A stretch of 64,000 nucleotides of DNA from Patiria pectinifera (GCA_029964075.1 CM057129.1:21071430-21135429); one strand, 5' to 3'. Counted from the first letter of the stretch, positions 43,357 to 57,532 are shown. The notes: generated by a model from the sequence alone, not told the origin. Translations and numbers: made by a program.

Positions 43357-46079
43357 TAGTATATAGCTTTATTTGGCTGACAATGTTCAGACAGCCAGCC
43401 TTTCAATGAAATGATGAAGTTGAACATATGTGACCATTGCAAACCTTCAAAATTAAGGGTTGACACTGAGTTACAAGGCAATGCAAGTCACACATAGGCC
43501 TACACGGATGCCCTTATAGACGAATAATCACATGCGAAAATGACGAACGTGTGTCAAAATAAGAGTACCATCCATGTCATCTTTTGCACAAGGTTCTGCA
43601 TTGGTTTAGGTTTGGTTCTGTCCTCAAACATTGTTACATTTTGCAGAAGTCGCCGGATAGTCTTTTTCGTGATGTGAACACATTGCCGTGTTGTTGCCAC
43701 TAGCTGAAAAGCCAGGCTAGCTTTATTATAGGCCTACAAAGTATGTAAATAATTATTAGTCTGCAAGAAATGACAGACAATAGTCATATAATGTATCTGA
43801 TACATTGGATTTCTATTTGTAAAGAAAAATCTGACACATTGTACTTAGGCACACACTTTGATTTCAGAGCTCGGCCGCTTACCAATCTTGAGACCTTTCC
43901 CTACAAAATGGGGGTGTCATTGGTTTAAAACAAAACTAAGTCGCAAATACAAGAAAAAGTACGTACCTTTGGTCACGTACCGCGTATAGCCTGCCCCTGC
44001 CCTACAGTATAGCAGGCAACACCTTTGGCTGTGACCCCGCTCCGCCCCGTTAAAAAAACACCGCCGTTTCATTTGAAAATAATAGGCATTTGCTTAAAAT
44101 TGTGAAAGTAATTTTGAAGCAGCAATTGGTGGTCGTGGAACAGATATTGCACGCCTTGCGCCTGCAACTTTACACATCCATTCGAGGGGTTTGTTGCAGT
44201 AAAAAAAAAAAACAGACTCGGCAGAAGAAATTGCACCGGACTCCCGTCGACAAAAGTGACTCTGACTTTTGAGACCTTAAACGGACTTCAAGTCTCAAAT
44301 CTAAAGCTGACTCGACTAGTCGACTACCACACATATGCGATGAGAATCCTGTACAAGCGAGAATGCGACAAAAACTTCCACTCCTGGGTGACTTTCAATG
44401 GTCAAGCCCCAGTTAGCGCAAACAGAAAAACAACTATATAAAGCACATGTCATGTAAAATCGACCGGAACCAATCCTTTGACGTCGTCTTTATCCAATTT
44501 GTTTTTCTCAACCAGTGGTATGTCAGTGTAAAGCCCGAACTGAAGCCCATACATTTAACTTTGTCTTTCGAATCGCCTACTTTGCACTGTTGGAAAGTTT
44601 GTGATGAGTGGATTCTTTTTTTCTTTTAGTTACTTAGCCTAATTGCAAAAAAAAGGAAACCTTTTACGCCATGTTAACTCTAACAAAGCGTCGAAGTACT
44701 AACCAGGACGGGGGTACTCTACTTTTCCGCAGTGTAAACATGAAGTCGTAGGAGTGCAGCATTTACCTCAACACTCTTCTGAGTCTTCTCACTCTATTTC
44801 TTTCAGGGTTTGACGGAAGGCTTCTTATTAAAAAACGAAACGGACTGCATAATGCTCCTCGTTGGGTGGCGCTATTTGTATGGAGCTAGTCGTTGAAAGT
44901 TTTGACACAACGTATACAGTACATGTACGTGACGTGAGTGGGTAGAACTCGAAAGGAATAAAGTAGCACGCTTGACAACGCGCACGCTGACATTGGGCAA
45001 CTAAACTCCCATGCCGATTCAAAGGAGCCATTCGTCAGCATCAGTCACATCCAGGGACGAGGGTTCCCCCGAGTCTGTTCATACCCGTCAAGTTGATTAG
45101 AACTTCACCTCAGCATCAACAACAGTTTAGCACCTCATATCCCTGGTGATCATTCGTACCTGTTATGTAGCGGGAAGGAGATTTTGACACCCCGGGAGAA
45201 CGGTTCATGACTTGTCAAGTTGTGTCTGCTACCTATTTGAAAGCACCGCGATTTGTCTCCGATTTGTATACCACTGCAGTTAACAGGTTGTGCGCGGCTA
45301 GCCTTGTTTAGGAGTTGCTCGACTTTCCTGCCAGCTTTGCACATTGTAATAAGCCTACTCTTCAATCAGAAGTTATAAATAACTGCTCTTGCGAATGGAG
45401 TGGAAAAATGATTACTGAAACTTGATACTGTCGCACCGTCAGGGGATGTCTGGACAACAATTGTGAATTCATCGACATCAATGCAGTTGCGTTTGAGGGT
45501 AATCCTTTTTGGGGCCGCCACATGTGGCTAGGTAGATCACAGTAGATTGAACTTTATAATATTGTTCAAGTCACGGTGGGACTGCGACATTATAACGCCT
45601 TGGGTATAATAAAGGTGTGTGTACCTGCTTGCAGACGCCGTATTGTTGCAGAATGTGATAGCGGGAGAGATTCAAGGAACGTTCTCCTTTGAAACATTAT
45701 TGATTTTTTCTACCATGAGATTCAGCGATGTGTGTTGATGAGGTCTGCACACAATGTACGGTGATGAGCCTCATCAATGTTTAATTTGAGAGCAACAACA
45801 GCGCCAACGCACACGCCTGTGTTGACATAAACTTCACGTACCAAGGGGACATCCCAAGACGGGTCTCATTATTGAACGCAAGATTCTGACTGAGGCTTAA
45901 GTTAACTTAGCCTTAAGTCTGCCTCCGTTGACGTTCAACTGATCAAGTTAAATGTTGGATGACCTAAAACCACAGGAAAAACAGCTTTTCACTTTATGTG
46001 TGATTGTGACTTTTTATAATCGAGTGGGAGATAAGAGTCGTCGTTGGATGAACTAGATTTTCTCTCCTGAGAGTGAGGA
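43357..46079. other. Non-duplicated region, no gene seen
   Basis: No similarity to units A or B noticed. Short frames near 44090-44640 and 44828-45031 show no recognisable motif or splice support. The stretch just before 46080 could be a 5' UTR or promoter of the candidate first exon. Confidence 0.45.
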
Positions 46080-46126
46080 ATGATGTGCGGTAATTTCGAA
46101 GATGCAAAGAAGTCAATGAGATACGG
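46080..46126 (+). CDS. Candidate first coding exon (unknown gene)
   Basis: The ATG at 46080 has an in-frame TGA two codons upstream. It starts MMCGNFEDAKKSMRY, 15 codons plus two bases, ending at the consensus donor TACGG|GTAAGTAAG. No signal peptide or family motif. The donor is strong, but one short frame plus a donor can arise by chance. Any next exon would lie further right, possibly beyond the window. Confidence 0.28.
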
Positions 46127-46679
46127 GTAAGTAAGATATTTCTATATGGTACGGATTGCTTTCGATGTAGTGCACATTTCAGGAATGCAATTACACCACG
46201 TGCGTTTTACCATGCGCCGAATGTAATAATATACATGTACATGTACCTTGCTAACTTTAACGCTAGACCAGCGTCAGAGATGAACCTCGGGTTAGGCCTT
46301 CCACATAGTCCATTGTTGCTTATGGACCTACTATTGTACTTTCCGTGAGTTTTTATGACAAAATCTAGTCACAATGTTTATAAAGAGAGGCGGTCATCAA
46401 AATAGTTTAGGAAAATTCCAGCCCCGGCTTAATCTTGTAAATCAATCATATAAGTCGACCTATATGGCATGTCCAGCTGGACTTATAGGAGCCAGTTTTC
46501 TGTGCAGAGTTTCTGGTCTTCGCTAGCAATATTGTAACTTTAACAAATGGGGCGTCTAGAAGAACTTGACCTTCGTGTGCAGCTTGGTTTACGCATACGT
46601 TTCCCATATTATATTTTGGAGACATTTTATCGTGTAAGAACTCTCCGCAAAAGTGTTCAAGCTCATAATTATACGTGTC

Positions 46680-47144
46680 TGTTGGTTACCAATGGAATTA
46701 ACCCAAAATTTCAGATCATGTAAACAAGGCATGACAAAATAATGTTATGGAGAGAGTGTTATCATCAGCTTTGTGTGCAAGAGGGTGAGATTTAAACGCC
46801 ATACGAAATCAACACTTTCAGAATGTCGATACAGTGCCGGAGACGGTGGCGGATGGCGTGTGCTGCGGCTGAAAACTTCTGAATGAATGCAGAATCACCA
46901 CTGATGTCAATGCAGTGTACATCTCCTCGAGGGGTGATCCTGCATTCCTTCAGAAGCTTTTGGCTGCAGCACGCTCCTTCCGCCACGGTCGAAAGTGGCA
47001 GATTCTGAAAGCAGGCTTTTTTTTCGTATGGCGTTTAAATCTGACCCTCTTGCACAGCAGGGTGATGACATTCGCTGCATAAAATTTGTCATGCCTTTTT
47101 TTACACGATCTGAAATTTTGGTTTAATTCCATTGGTAAACAACA
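46680..47144. mobile_element. Long foldback (hairpin) element
   Basis: Two inverted arms of about 230 bp meet near 46912. The left arm begins TGTTGGTTACCAATGGAATT and the right arm read inverted begins TGTTGTTTACCAATGGAATT. Both carry AAAATTTCAGATC, GGCATGACAAA, GCAAGAGGGT, AGATTTAAACGCCATACGAA, GTGGCGGA and CTTCTGAA in the same order. Arm similarity is moderate, with several indels. It may be a MITE or foldback transposon. The small minus-strand frames here come from the arms. Confidence 0.85.
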
Positions 47145-50100
47145 CAGTTATTTAGGATCAAGTGTAGGACATATTTTTTTTTACACGTAGTAGGCCTACA
47201 TGTACATGACAGTGACAGGGTTTATCTCATGGACCCGTCATGCATGACGCATCTGTGCTGGGATTTCACCGATAACGTCCACCGGAACGTCCCCGCCCCC
47301 ATTCACCTCGCGGTCAACCCTTGGCTATGAAAACGCGGCAAATCACGGTATCTTAAGGTTGGACATCAGTAAAAAATAAAGTGCCATTTACAGTTCACAC
47401 CCATGCGAAACATATTCACATTCTGTCCAAGTCGTTCAAGACAAACATCAACTTATAATTGAAGTTACTAATTAATTTCTAGGGTTATAATCGAATGAAT
47501 TTGGGGTGATATTTACCTCGAATGATAATCACCTCCTAAAACGATTTCAGATCGCCATTTTGAAACAAACCTTCCACTCCATGCAAAAAAAAAAGATACC
47601 TTCATGTCCCATTTCATCAAAATCCTGTCTAGAGACATTCTTACCCTCAAGTGCATGGACCACATAAGCCTCTTTTAATCTTGATTCTTGGGTCTATTTA
47701 ATATTTAATAGTCTGCGACCCTACGGATTTCGTCAAAATTCAGAGGTTCCAGAGGCAACTTAACATCGTACATGTCGTTTACATTTTTTTGGACGTGACC
47801 GCCGATGTGTACATTCCTATAGTTTGTTTATTTGATTGGTGAGTAACCTTATACGATGGGGCGCACGTGTCTTTGTAGAACTCACGTCATTGACTTTGCG
47901 TATGTCAAGTTTCTGGCATATTGCATGGGCTAGTATTCACCCATTATGCCAATTTCATATTTCGATCGTTTCGATTTCGTTTCCATTTCTCACCGGAAAG
48001 TAAGCCAGTTTCAACGATAAGAAGTAAATGTGATTCCCAGTGGCGTAAATCCATGTCAGCAGGTGGGGGGGGGGGGGGCATGGAAATTCAAAAAGCGTTG
48101 GGGCCGTGGGGGACTAGGGGCACTGTTCATGATACAGATTACAGTATACTTAAGCGCCTTAATTAACGGCGCCGTTAAAGTTGTGTACTCCCCCCTTTCT
48201 TCCAATGCTATTTAATACATCGTGGTTGTTGGAAAGTTCGAATAATACTTCAAATTCCGAATTTTGGGGGTTACAAAAAAATGGGGGTGATACATATACC
48301 TCCCATTCCCATCCCCCCCCCCCCCCCCCCATTTATAACACCCCCCCCCATTTATAACCCGTTGGTTATTTGAGAAGGAGGTCATTATATGATGGGGCAC
48401 CAAAATCTTCCCCTACCGTTACCCAATATAGGGTTGCCGTAAATGCCTGGCCTTAAATTCTCTGTGGTCTAAGTCTAACCAAACTATAGGTCATACCTGT
48501 CACGGTCCATCCACGAGTGAATGCTTTCACGAATGGTGCAATTAATGATCAACTTAATGGGTCGTTAAACCTCAGCCGACATCAACGGATCAACCTTGAC
48601 CTCGAACTTGGGAATGCACCAAGCAGGAACCATCGGGGAATGCCGGGAATACATGCACGTGGTTCCCCAGGTAACTTTGAGTGTGTGTAGGCCTATACCC
48701 TTGATTTCCGAACCTGGCCTTGAACTTGGTTGGGCTGACTTGGCAAGAGGTGCTGGGTCTTGAAATTTCAAAATCCGAGGAAACACGGTGATACTGATAG
48801 CCGTACCTCAGAAAGGCATTCAGCTTTTATTAGAAAAAAAAACATACATTGAGCAGTGAAACAAAGTATCACAATAGTGCGTCCTTCCTGGTCGACGTGG
48901 ACTCGGTACTTATTAGGACTACTCCTCAGTAGCAACCTGAAAACCGAAAACACTACTGTAAGAAATTGGGAGTTGTACATTTGACATCTGCGACTGAATA
49001 ACAACTTTAACCAGATGAATCGGTTTATGATGTTGATCATGGAGTCGTTCCTGAATGGAATCCACATGCTGGATGGCAAACCGGAGGTAGTTCAAACATG
49101 GAAGTGTCGAAGGCCAGATGGTGCAGCGAAAAAAAGAGGTGTTCTGATTTAACTCAATGCCAAGGTCGCACTTTTGTGCCGCGGCAGGTCGCACAAAGTT
49201 TCCATCCAGAGACTGTACGTGATGGTGAGACCATCAAAAATGCATCAATTTGAAGTTGCCATCAAGGGGATTGTACCGTACGCCCCATTTTTTTTCACAA
49301 TGGGAAGGCGGCAGTTTAGTGATGACAGGTGGTATTCGTGTCGCAGTGCACAACACAGGTGAGATGCTTATTTTGTTTGGAGCCTACCTGCTATACCCTT
49401 ATGTCAAAAGTTGTTTTCTTGAATAGACTCAAGCATGTGGAAGCCAAATAGCTCTTAAACAGCGGAAGGTCTTTTCAATTACCACCTTTCTTAGTTGTTA
49501 TTCGACTTCTGAAGTATATGGTAGATAATGGAGGAATCCCTTCCTTTTCCTCCCGTCTTATTAGAGTAAATTGTACAATTTTTCGAGACACCTTGTGTAG
49601 GCCTGCACTCCAAGTAAGTTGTGTGTGCAGAGCCTAACACGACGACCTCTCACGGTGAAGGGGAGGAATCGAGTTTTAGCGGGCAAGTATAGATTAGTTT
49701 TGAAAATTAGCCAAACCAAACTATGGATATTGAAGACTTTCGAATACAAAAGTTAGAGGTAACACAGTGTACGTGTAACTGTAGTCCTATATCCTTTGGG
49801 ACTAGTACTGTGTTCTGAAAACAACGGAACTATAAAAAGGGGTCCGATTTACCTTCTCGAACAGTGCGTCTTATTCGTCTTCAGGAGAATTACTCACTAA
49901 TTGACTTTTGTTTCATTGGGTGGAAATTACTTTTTCATTTATAGCCGAGAACGGTTAGTACATCTTTCACTTGTCCGATTGGTATTAGGCCTACCCCTTG
50001 AACATGAAAGTAATAGCCCCCACGGGGTTTGTTCATGTTGTTAAAAACTCATCGACCGTCATGTTTTTCTGAGAGAAACAAAACACGGTCCTCAGCCACC

Positions 50101-53100
50101 CACCCCTTCTCCAAACACATTTCATTGTTACAAGCTGTCAAAATGTTCCCTCGCGTGTCATGTATCACTTCCTGTCACGTGGTCTCAATAAAACAACCAC
50201 CTGCTTTCTGTAAAAGCAATCTCCTCTGAACAAAAATATCGATTCCCTGTGCACAATGATTCTGCAATTAAAGCAGTTTTCCGCGATTTCAGAAATAAAA
50301 TACTTTGAGCACGTCAAACATGTACAATGTCAGCACAATATTTTTGTCTGCATAAGAGGATCTTTTCTGAGCAAAAATATCGACACCCTGTACGTACACA
50401 ATGATTCTGCAAGCACGAACATTGTCAGCACGATTATGTGGTGTGCGTTACCGGTTGAAATTGTATTGGACACGAATATGCTTACGACGTTAAGAGCTAT
50501 TGCTACATAGTCAAAAAAATAAAAAATAAATAAAGCCCATTTTTTTTCCGGAGGGTTACGTGTGACGATTTTAACCGCATTAGTGAAAATCGTTTACCTT
50601 TGACGATCAATAATGCAATTTAATCCAATTAAAAGTTGTCTCTCCGCTCCGAATCCGACTGGACCAATACTGCTTGGGCTCAGCCGAGGGTCCAGAAAGT
50701 TGCACCCGTTTCGGACCACCATGTCCAACGAACAAAAGTCATCAGTGACCGAATGGATAGACTTAGGCCTAATACCTCGTGTTTTTTAATCGGCGCTCAA
50801 ATTCACGAACGTGATGTTGTCCGCTAGTAACGTGCAATACCTGGTTTGTTCCAAACGAACCTCAAGTCTCTAGCAAAATGTCTGACTAGGCCTTAACTAT
50901 AGCATGGTCGTCTGTACAGTCACGAGCATTTACGGAGCTCTGAATTCGGATCTTCGTTTGATGAAATAGGATTGATCAGACCTCATCATTATGCTTTTTA
51001 CATGGACCCGTTCAGATTCTTGTTAGATTGTCAATACCCTAAATCAAGGTGGCGGTTGCAGAGAGGAGGAACTAACAATACTGTCTTGAATTGAGCTCTG
51101 AGGGAGCTCTGAATTCATTACAATGCTCTCAGATAAACAAACCAGCATGAGCTACCACATGACATTGTGCAATCATCCTGTATTGTCCATATCCGGTAAA
51201 CAATTGGTTTGCAACACTTTGATAAAATATGTAGCAAAGATGAACTGATTGAGCATTGAAAGTGCTTATGACCTTCCTTGTATGTAAAAGTGCAAATTAA
51301 GGTCTTGTATCGGGAGAACTTGTTTGCAATGCCTTTGTGTTACGAGACAGTAACACCTCTCGAAAAATGGATATAGGCCTACATGTAGTATATTTAAGCA
51401 TGAACTGTCATAGAAAAATGAGCTACGAATGCATGCTCGCGTCTTCAAGCGTTTTTTTTTTTTTTATAGAACTGTCTCTTCGCGGGTACCGTCTGTGATA
51501 TCGGTATTTTACAAGGAATGAAAACTGCAGTGGGCGGATTACCCACTGCATCGTATTAATCCTCAGACGGAAGAAATGAGCTCTTCTGTCGTTAAGCAAG
51601 TTGAACGATATCTCGTTAGTTCTTGTATAACCTAAATTGGCATGCAACATGTCGAAAATACCGTCAATTATTCTGGCTTTTGAATGTGTTCTGGCTTTTG
51701 AATCGGGATTTGTCATGACTTATGGGGACTTATAGGCATATCTCAAGTTTGGTCGTTGCCACTCATTGGGTTGAAGCAGCGGTATCTTCTTTGCCTTAAT
51801 CTCAAAGTATATTTTTCAATTCCTAATGCTTACATTGGTTCTTCTCTGCGAATGCGCTTTTTGGGTTCCCTCCTACGTTTCCTTCCTACCAACTCGGGCC
51901 AGTGCGGCGCTCTTTGCCGGATGGTTGGTGCATCACGCAACACAATACATGTAGTATTATAGTCGCCCACAGCCCTTGGCTCATCGCCAAAATCAAACAA
52001 GCAGTTATTTTGTTCAGCGGTGAAACCCCTTCTTTTACCATCAGGGATAATCTACAGATTATCTACAATGGAACTGTACGTTACTTCCTCAAACCTTGGA
52101 CGCCCATCTCAAGCGCCAAGAGAAGCACAAGTAGAAGTTGATATATCCCAGATCTTCACCATTTTAGAATCGATGTTTTGAATTTGATCAGGGTCCCGAT
52201 TAATCCGCATTAGTGCATTGATCCGTTTTGACCCTGGGATGTCACTTTGAAGGTACCTTTCCCTTGTTCAACATTGCCACCAAACACTGGGATGTCACCC
52301 AGTAGGTACCCCCTTTGTCCACCACTGCATCACCGTCATCTTTGGTCGTGTCACCCTTTTCTCCTTTCCAACCCATCATGACTTGTTTATTCTAGTACTT
52401 CATGGGTCTTTTCAAGCTATCACTGAAGCAGCGGGGTATTTCGGAAAACTGCAGTGTCATCGACAAGTAGTGTTTATCATCGCTGCTGGGAATGTTTACA
52501 GAAGTATCTCTGAAACGTTTTTAGAAGCTTTTTTTTTTCATTCAGGCACACCAGCTCTATAGGGCATGGATTCTTTGAATTTGTAAGAACCAGCACTTTG
52601 GGATGGCCTACTAAAATTAACAATCTGGTTTCGACAGTGCGGGCCACACTGTGAAGTTAAAAAAACGTAGCAGTGACTCGAGACCCATCGTACCGTTGTG
52701 ATAGAGTTTGGATGATGCCCCACCAGATTTTGATTTTTGTTGTTGTAAATGTCCATGCACTTGCTGCAGCTAGCTTGTATTCACAAAGTTGTGGACGCGC
52801 ACGGCGCACGCAGGTCGTCGAACCATTTTTCTCGGCGCTCTGAGCATTATCACAAAAGCTGCACGTATATGTAAATACAGGAAGACGACATAATGAGTTC
52901 GGGACAATCTTATAATGGAACAAATTGTGTGGCACAAATTTATGTTATTATGCAGGTCTGTTCGATTCGTTATCCTTCCTGGTTACCTTTTTTTTTTACG
53001 AGTAACCCGTCCAAACTCCGAGATTGATAGCGATTATAATTGCCGGCCATTGATGTTAATTCAATCAGCGTCATTCAGGCGGAAATTCGTTGCATTCCGT

Positions 53101-56100
53101 TTGAGATTATCCGTATTATGAGTAACTTCGAATAAGGGGACGTGGTTTGTGTTAACTTTTGGAATAACTTAGTCTCCAAAAATAAGACGCATTTTGTTTG
53201 ATTTCAGTGCAGCTATCCAGGTCTGTACACAAATTGCACCTTTATTGAGTCACTGTTTCTTTGATGCCTGGGATGAAACATTTGGCTGCGTTCCGAATAG
53301 CCATAACGAAATGTGTGAAAGTGGAAATTTGCGTTAATCATACCAGAATGGTTTAATATCCCTTGTGCCCTGACATTGACACTCATGTATGCCAACTCAG
53401 AAAATCACAATCCGAAATCAAAAACCAACATTGAATACGCATTTAAAAGAGGCTATCTAGTCGATTGTTGCGATTTTTCTGTGTCAAAAAAATCCAAACG
53501 TGTCGTTACGTCGACGACTCAAATTAATTGTGTTCGCTTCAATCGCTTGTGCTTTTCTGCTGAGTATATATGGGGCGCGTTTTGGTGGTCCTACTCAGTC
53601 GGTTTTGATGGGTTGTTCCTCATTGGTTGAGAGTTTTAGCCATTGAAAGACGTGAAGGAATCTTGCGTGAATTACTGCGCCACCCAAGAAACCAATACGT
53701 TAAGCAATGATAAACAAACGAACCCATTTTTAGCTGCGGGATTGCAGCTCAACAATTCATCATGTTTCTCCGTTAGTCCGTTTAGTTAGTTAGTAACAAA
53801 CGTTGACATTGTCTATTGCTCCTACATATTTTGACCGATTTCCAACAAACTTTGTCAAAAGTATCAGTATCCCAGCCCCAACATGTCACATGACCAAACT
53901 GGGGTCAAACGTCATCATGGGGTCACTGGGGCCAAAAACCTGATTTTTTAATTAAAACTCAAAACCCCATTACTTCCAGAAATTACACGGCACAATCACG
54001 TGACTCGTGCATGAACACGAACTCGTTGGATCCTGTTTGACAGTATTTTTATTGGAAAATGTTTCACCACACACTCATATTTCCAATTGAAACCTTGCTA
54101 ACAAAACAGTCAACGCAAAATGTAGGAATTTCTCATAATATTCACAAAGATTGACAGTGTCTGACCTAATTCTCATCCATGTGCTCCTCTTTCAGTTGTC
54201 TTAGTCATTTGGCCTAAAGAAATGAACCCATGTGGCGTCCACATGTCATGACATAATACATTTGATCCGGGCCCCAGGTCATTTTTTTCCTAATGATCTA
54301 TAGTGCCCCTCTCCACCAACCTTATAAACTGAAAGCTGTGGGTTATACACCTGGGTTCCCCCTCAAGATGGCCGTTTAGTATCTTCACCTAAAAAGGCAG
54401 AGTTCTTAACATGTGTTAAACGCTTTGGGAGGCGAGCTTGGGGAACTATTGCTGTTTCTTCACGGACGGGTATTTCCCTACTGACTCATGCAGATACTGG
54501 GGATATACGAATAATTGGTTTTTCATGTTTAACCAAAAGGGGGAAATCCCTGTGCCTTTGTTTGATTTCGGTCTTTCCTGGTTTGTTTTATCAATAATAA
54601 TGATCTTGACTTGAAAATTGGGTTACCCGTACATTTTGAAATGTATATTATTTTCAAAACGTACATGGAAACTTCCGTTTATAGTTGCATAGTAACGTCT
54701 ATGGTTATGAAATTAAAATCATTTCCATCATGTCTTCTCCACTTCAATTCAATCTAAAGAAATGATGTGAGTACTGTGAATGCCAGAAGGAGCCTTAAAG
54801 GCACATGCCACCAAGGTCGGATATCAGTCGTTTGTTTGACAACTATTCAACTCACACAAAGCAATAATTGACCGTATATCACGTATCGTGTATACCAAGC
54901 TAAAAGTAGCCCATCGTCAGTGGCCAAATCAGGTAGTTTTTCTACCGAAAACTTACCATATTATGCGCTGTTAAGACGAAACAAACGATTTGGTTTGATA
55001 TGACGAAGGACGTTTGCAAAGTAGGCCGGTGTCTATATTCAGACAACAGGCCTAATGTTACTTATGTAGCAAATCACAAAAATGTAAGACTCGTTTTAAA
55101 TTTGTACTGGTTTACGAGCTTTCGAAGAATCTGTTAGCACCCACAGTCACACTTTGCTCGCATCACCTTGTCAGTTTCTCATTTCCCTCTTCGTTTCCTT
55201 ACTGTTTTCGATAACTGATGCAATTTGTGGAAGACGTGAGTGGAGAGACGTTTGGCAGTGGCAGGTCTGACGAAAAAAAGAAAGAGAATCTGTGTGGTAT
55301 TGCAAATTGCATTAATTGCAAAAACACGCGGTCGTGTAGGCCTACATTCCAAGTCCATGTACATGTACATGTACAGTACATGTACTTGTATTCAAACAGT
55401 GTGCACACATGCGAATGCCAACTCAGTCATAACTATGCGTGTTGGGAGCCCCCCCCCCCCTTTTTTTTTGCACCAACATTACTCGCCGGCAAAACTTGGT
55501 CCAAAGCCAAAGCGGAAACCCTGGCTTTCCCGAGTCTTTCCTGGATGCCCCAGGTTGCTGAATGAAGGGCAGGAATAGGGGTTCAGGCTCCTTGCTTCGC
55601 TGATCGTCAGCAGTGGAAGTAATTATACCTAGATGAGATATCGAGCCTCAAGGTGGTGACCGCATTCCTAATAGCAAAATGGGGGTAGTTGAATCTTCAG
55701 TTAATGATGTTGCACTTTACATGCATCAGTATCACTTCGTATACGCGGCGTAGTCATGCTGTACAGGCACCACGCCTTGCACGAAGAATGTATTCCCGAT
55801 GTCTTATTTTAAGGCAACACAGCACCTGTGTATGGAACACATAACATACTGTTTAGTTTCTTTACTATCTACTTAAGTGAATATCGACGTGAACATTATT
55901 GTACCAGTTTTACTCTGGAAGTAAATCGTACTTATATCGATTGTATTAGTTAATGGTAGGCTATACACATCCTTTCAAAAGTTCTGCAAGTTACAGGTTA
56001 TGGAAATGTTGTCTCCAATATTATAATTTCCAATAATATTAATGGAGCGTCAGTTCATAGGAGAACCTGCGGCGACTCGAGGGATTTTACTGTGAGGCGA

Positions 56101-56363
56101 GCGAACCCATCATTGACTGACACTTCCAATGCACTTCCTGTGTCTTTTACGGGGAAGAAATTAATAGCTTGATCTCTGCCCTTCGTAGTAATATATCAAA
56201 GTGCAAGGGTCACCGGCCAGTTGACTCAACACTGACCTAAATATGACCATACCGCCAGTCCAAATATTTCACTTACCATCATTTTTCATCCTGAATTATG
56301 AGAGAGCTCCGGATTTTAACGATGGTGTTTGAAATCCTCATTGGGTTGTACGTATATGCATTA
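47145..56363. other. Long region without supported genes
   Basis: No frame over about 115 codons and none with a recognisable domain. It contains a poly-G run (about 48064-48078), poly-C runs (about 48315-48357 and 55449-55461), an ACATGTAC-type run (55354-55385), and a GGGGTCAAACGTCATCATGG / GGGGTCACTGGGG motif at 53900-53935 resembling dispersed repeats. A 91-codon minus-strand frame (48919-49194) overlaps open frames on both strands and could not be supported. The region may be intronic or regulatory for flanking exons. Confidence 0.45.
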
Positions 56364-56536
56364 AGCACGGTTCGTACTCGGCGCGAAAGCGAAAGCGAGT
56401 GCGAATTTGTGACATCAGGGCAAGTATTTGCGATGCGAATTCGTAAGTTGAACTCATTTCAACTCGGGCGAATTTCGCAGCAAATGTTTCATGACGTCAA
56501 ATTCGCTTCGCATTCGCATGAAGTATGAACCGGGCT
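56364..56536. mobile_element. Short MITE, PIF/Harbinger-like
   Basis: 173 bp with inverted ends AGCACGGTTCGTACT and AGCCCGGTTCATACT. Both lead into GCGAA-rich sequence (GCGAAAGCGAAAGCGAGTGC / GCGAATGCGAAGCGAATT) and GACRTCA. It is flanked by TTA on both sides (56361-56363 and 56537-56539). A 3-bp TTA/TAA target duplication suggests PIF/Harbinger. No coding capacity. Confidence 0.82.
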
Positions 56537-57445
56537 TTAACCGTTGTTCGGTGAAAAACCTAATCAACACAAGATTGATGCACAGATGGCGGAAGTGGGG
56601 TGCAGGGTGGGGGTGGCAAGGGGGAATTCGCCTCAGTCCCAATTTCTGAAAATTATGTCTCTTGGATCCTCATATTACAAAGTACTGTGTCCCTTCCGCG
56701 ATCAAAGGTGGTTCCTTCCAATGTGTCGAATTGTCCCCCAATTTTGTGGCCGCAGTGCAAAAAAAATGGTCTGGTTAGGCCTACACCTTGATGAGAGGTT
56801 GGAAATTTGCTAAACCTTTCACAAAGTTCAGTTGAGGTCACTGATTTTTTTCGTCGAGTGAAGTTGAAGCCAACCTTTACACCATTTCCATTGCGTCGAA
56901 TGACGCCGAGGGACGAAGATCTAGAGATCCCTAGATCCCCGTGCAGCTAAATATCATCCACCATCATCATCATTCTGTCCTCAAATTAGCAGATGATAAA
57001 ATACCCATTGCGCCAAGCTCCCAGATGTCATAAATCCAGGCACTGAAATGTTCATCCCCTCTCGGCTGACAGATATCCCTCCGACATCGCACGTCATGTC
57101 TAATTTCGTCACACGCGCAATCTGAGTGAAGTTAAGTAGGCAGGAAGAATTTTCTAATTGGAAGTTAATTACTTGATGCTGCCTAACCAGCTATGACTTT
57201 CATGTAAATTTACTACTTATAATGTGAACCGCTTTTATAACGTTAGGCATTACTCTGACTAAATTTACATGAAGCAGGCACGCGTCTTTTCAAGAACACC
57301 GTCAGTGATCCATGGTCGGGTCGTACAGTGAGGTCTTGTGCAGGTTTTATAGCTACACTTATCCATCTGGATATATTGAGAGATTTTTCTGCCTTCATTC
57401 CTCAGATTGTGCTCCTCGTGCTTTCTGTTGTCAAGGACGAAAACG

Positions 57446-57532
57446 ATGACAATCAAGACAGTCAGCATTCTCTTGGCGATTGTGTTTGTGACGTCATCAG
57501 GGGCACTGGACACTCATCGGAGATTCCGTGAG
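57446..57532 (+). CDS. First coding exon of a secreted or membrane protein (unknown gene)
   Basis: The ATG at 57446 has A at -3 and opens exactly 29 codons ending at the consensus donor GAG|GTAAGTGG, in phase 0. The product, MTIKTVSILLAIVFVTSSGA then LDTHRRFRE, is a textbook signal peptide: a charged start, a hydrophobic core ILLAIVFV, and a small-residue cleavage site SSGA, probably cut before LDTHRR. The gene must continue to the right. No acceptor followed by a convincing phase-0 exon was found before 64000, so the next exon is probably outside the window. Too short for normal ORF detection. Confidence 0.66.

Noticed and set aside
48919-49194. Minus-strand frame of 91 codons, with a short plus-strand frame overlapping it
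   Set aside because: Several frames on both strands are open at once, no motif is recognised and the splice borders are not convincing. It could be an old repeat or an exon, but cannot be supported.
55218-55578. Plus-strand frames of 112 and 115 codons
   Set aside because: They run through an ACATGTAC repeat and poly-C/poly-T runs, giving low-complexity peptides.
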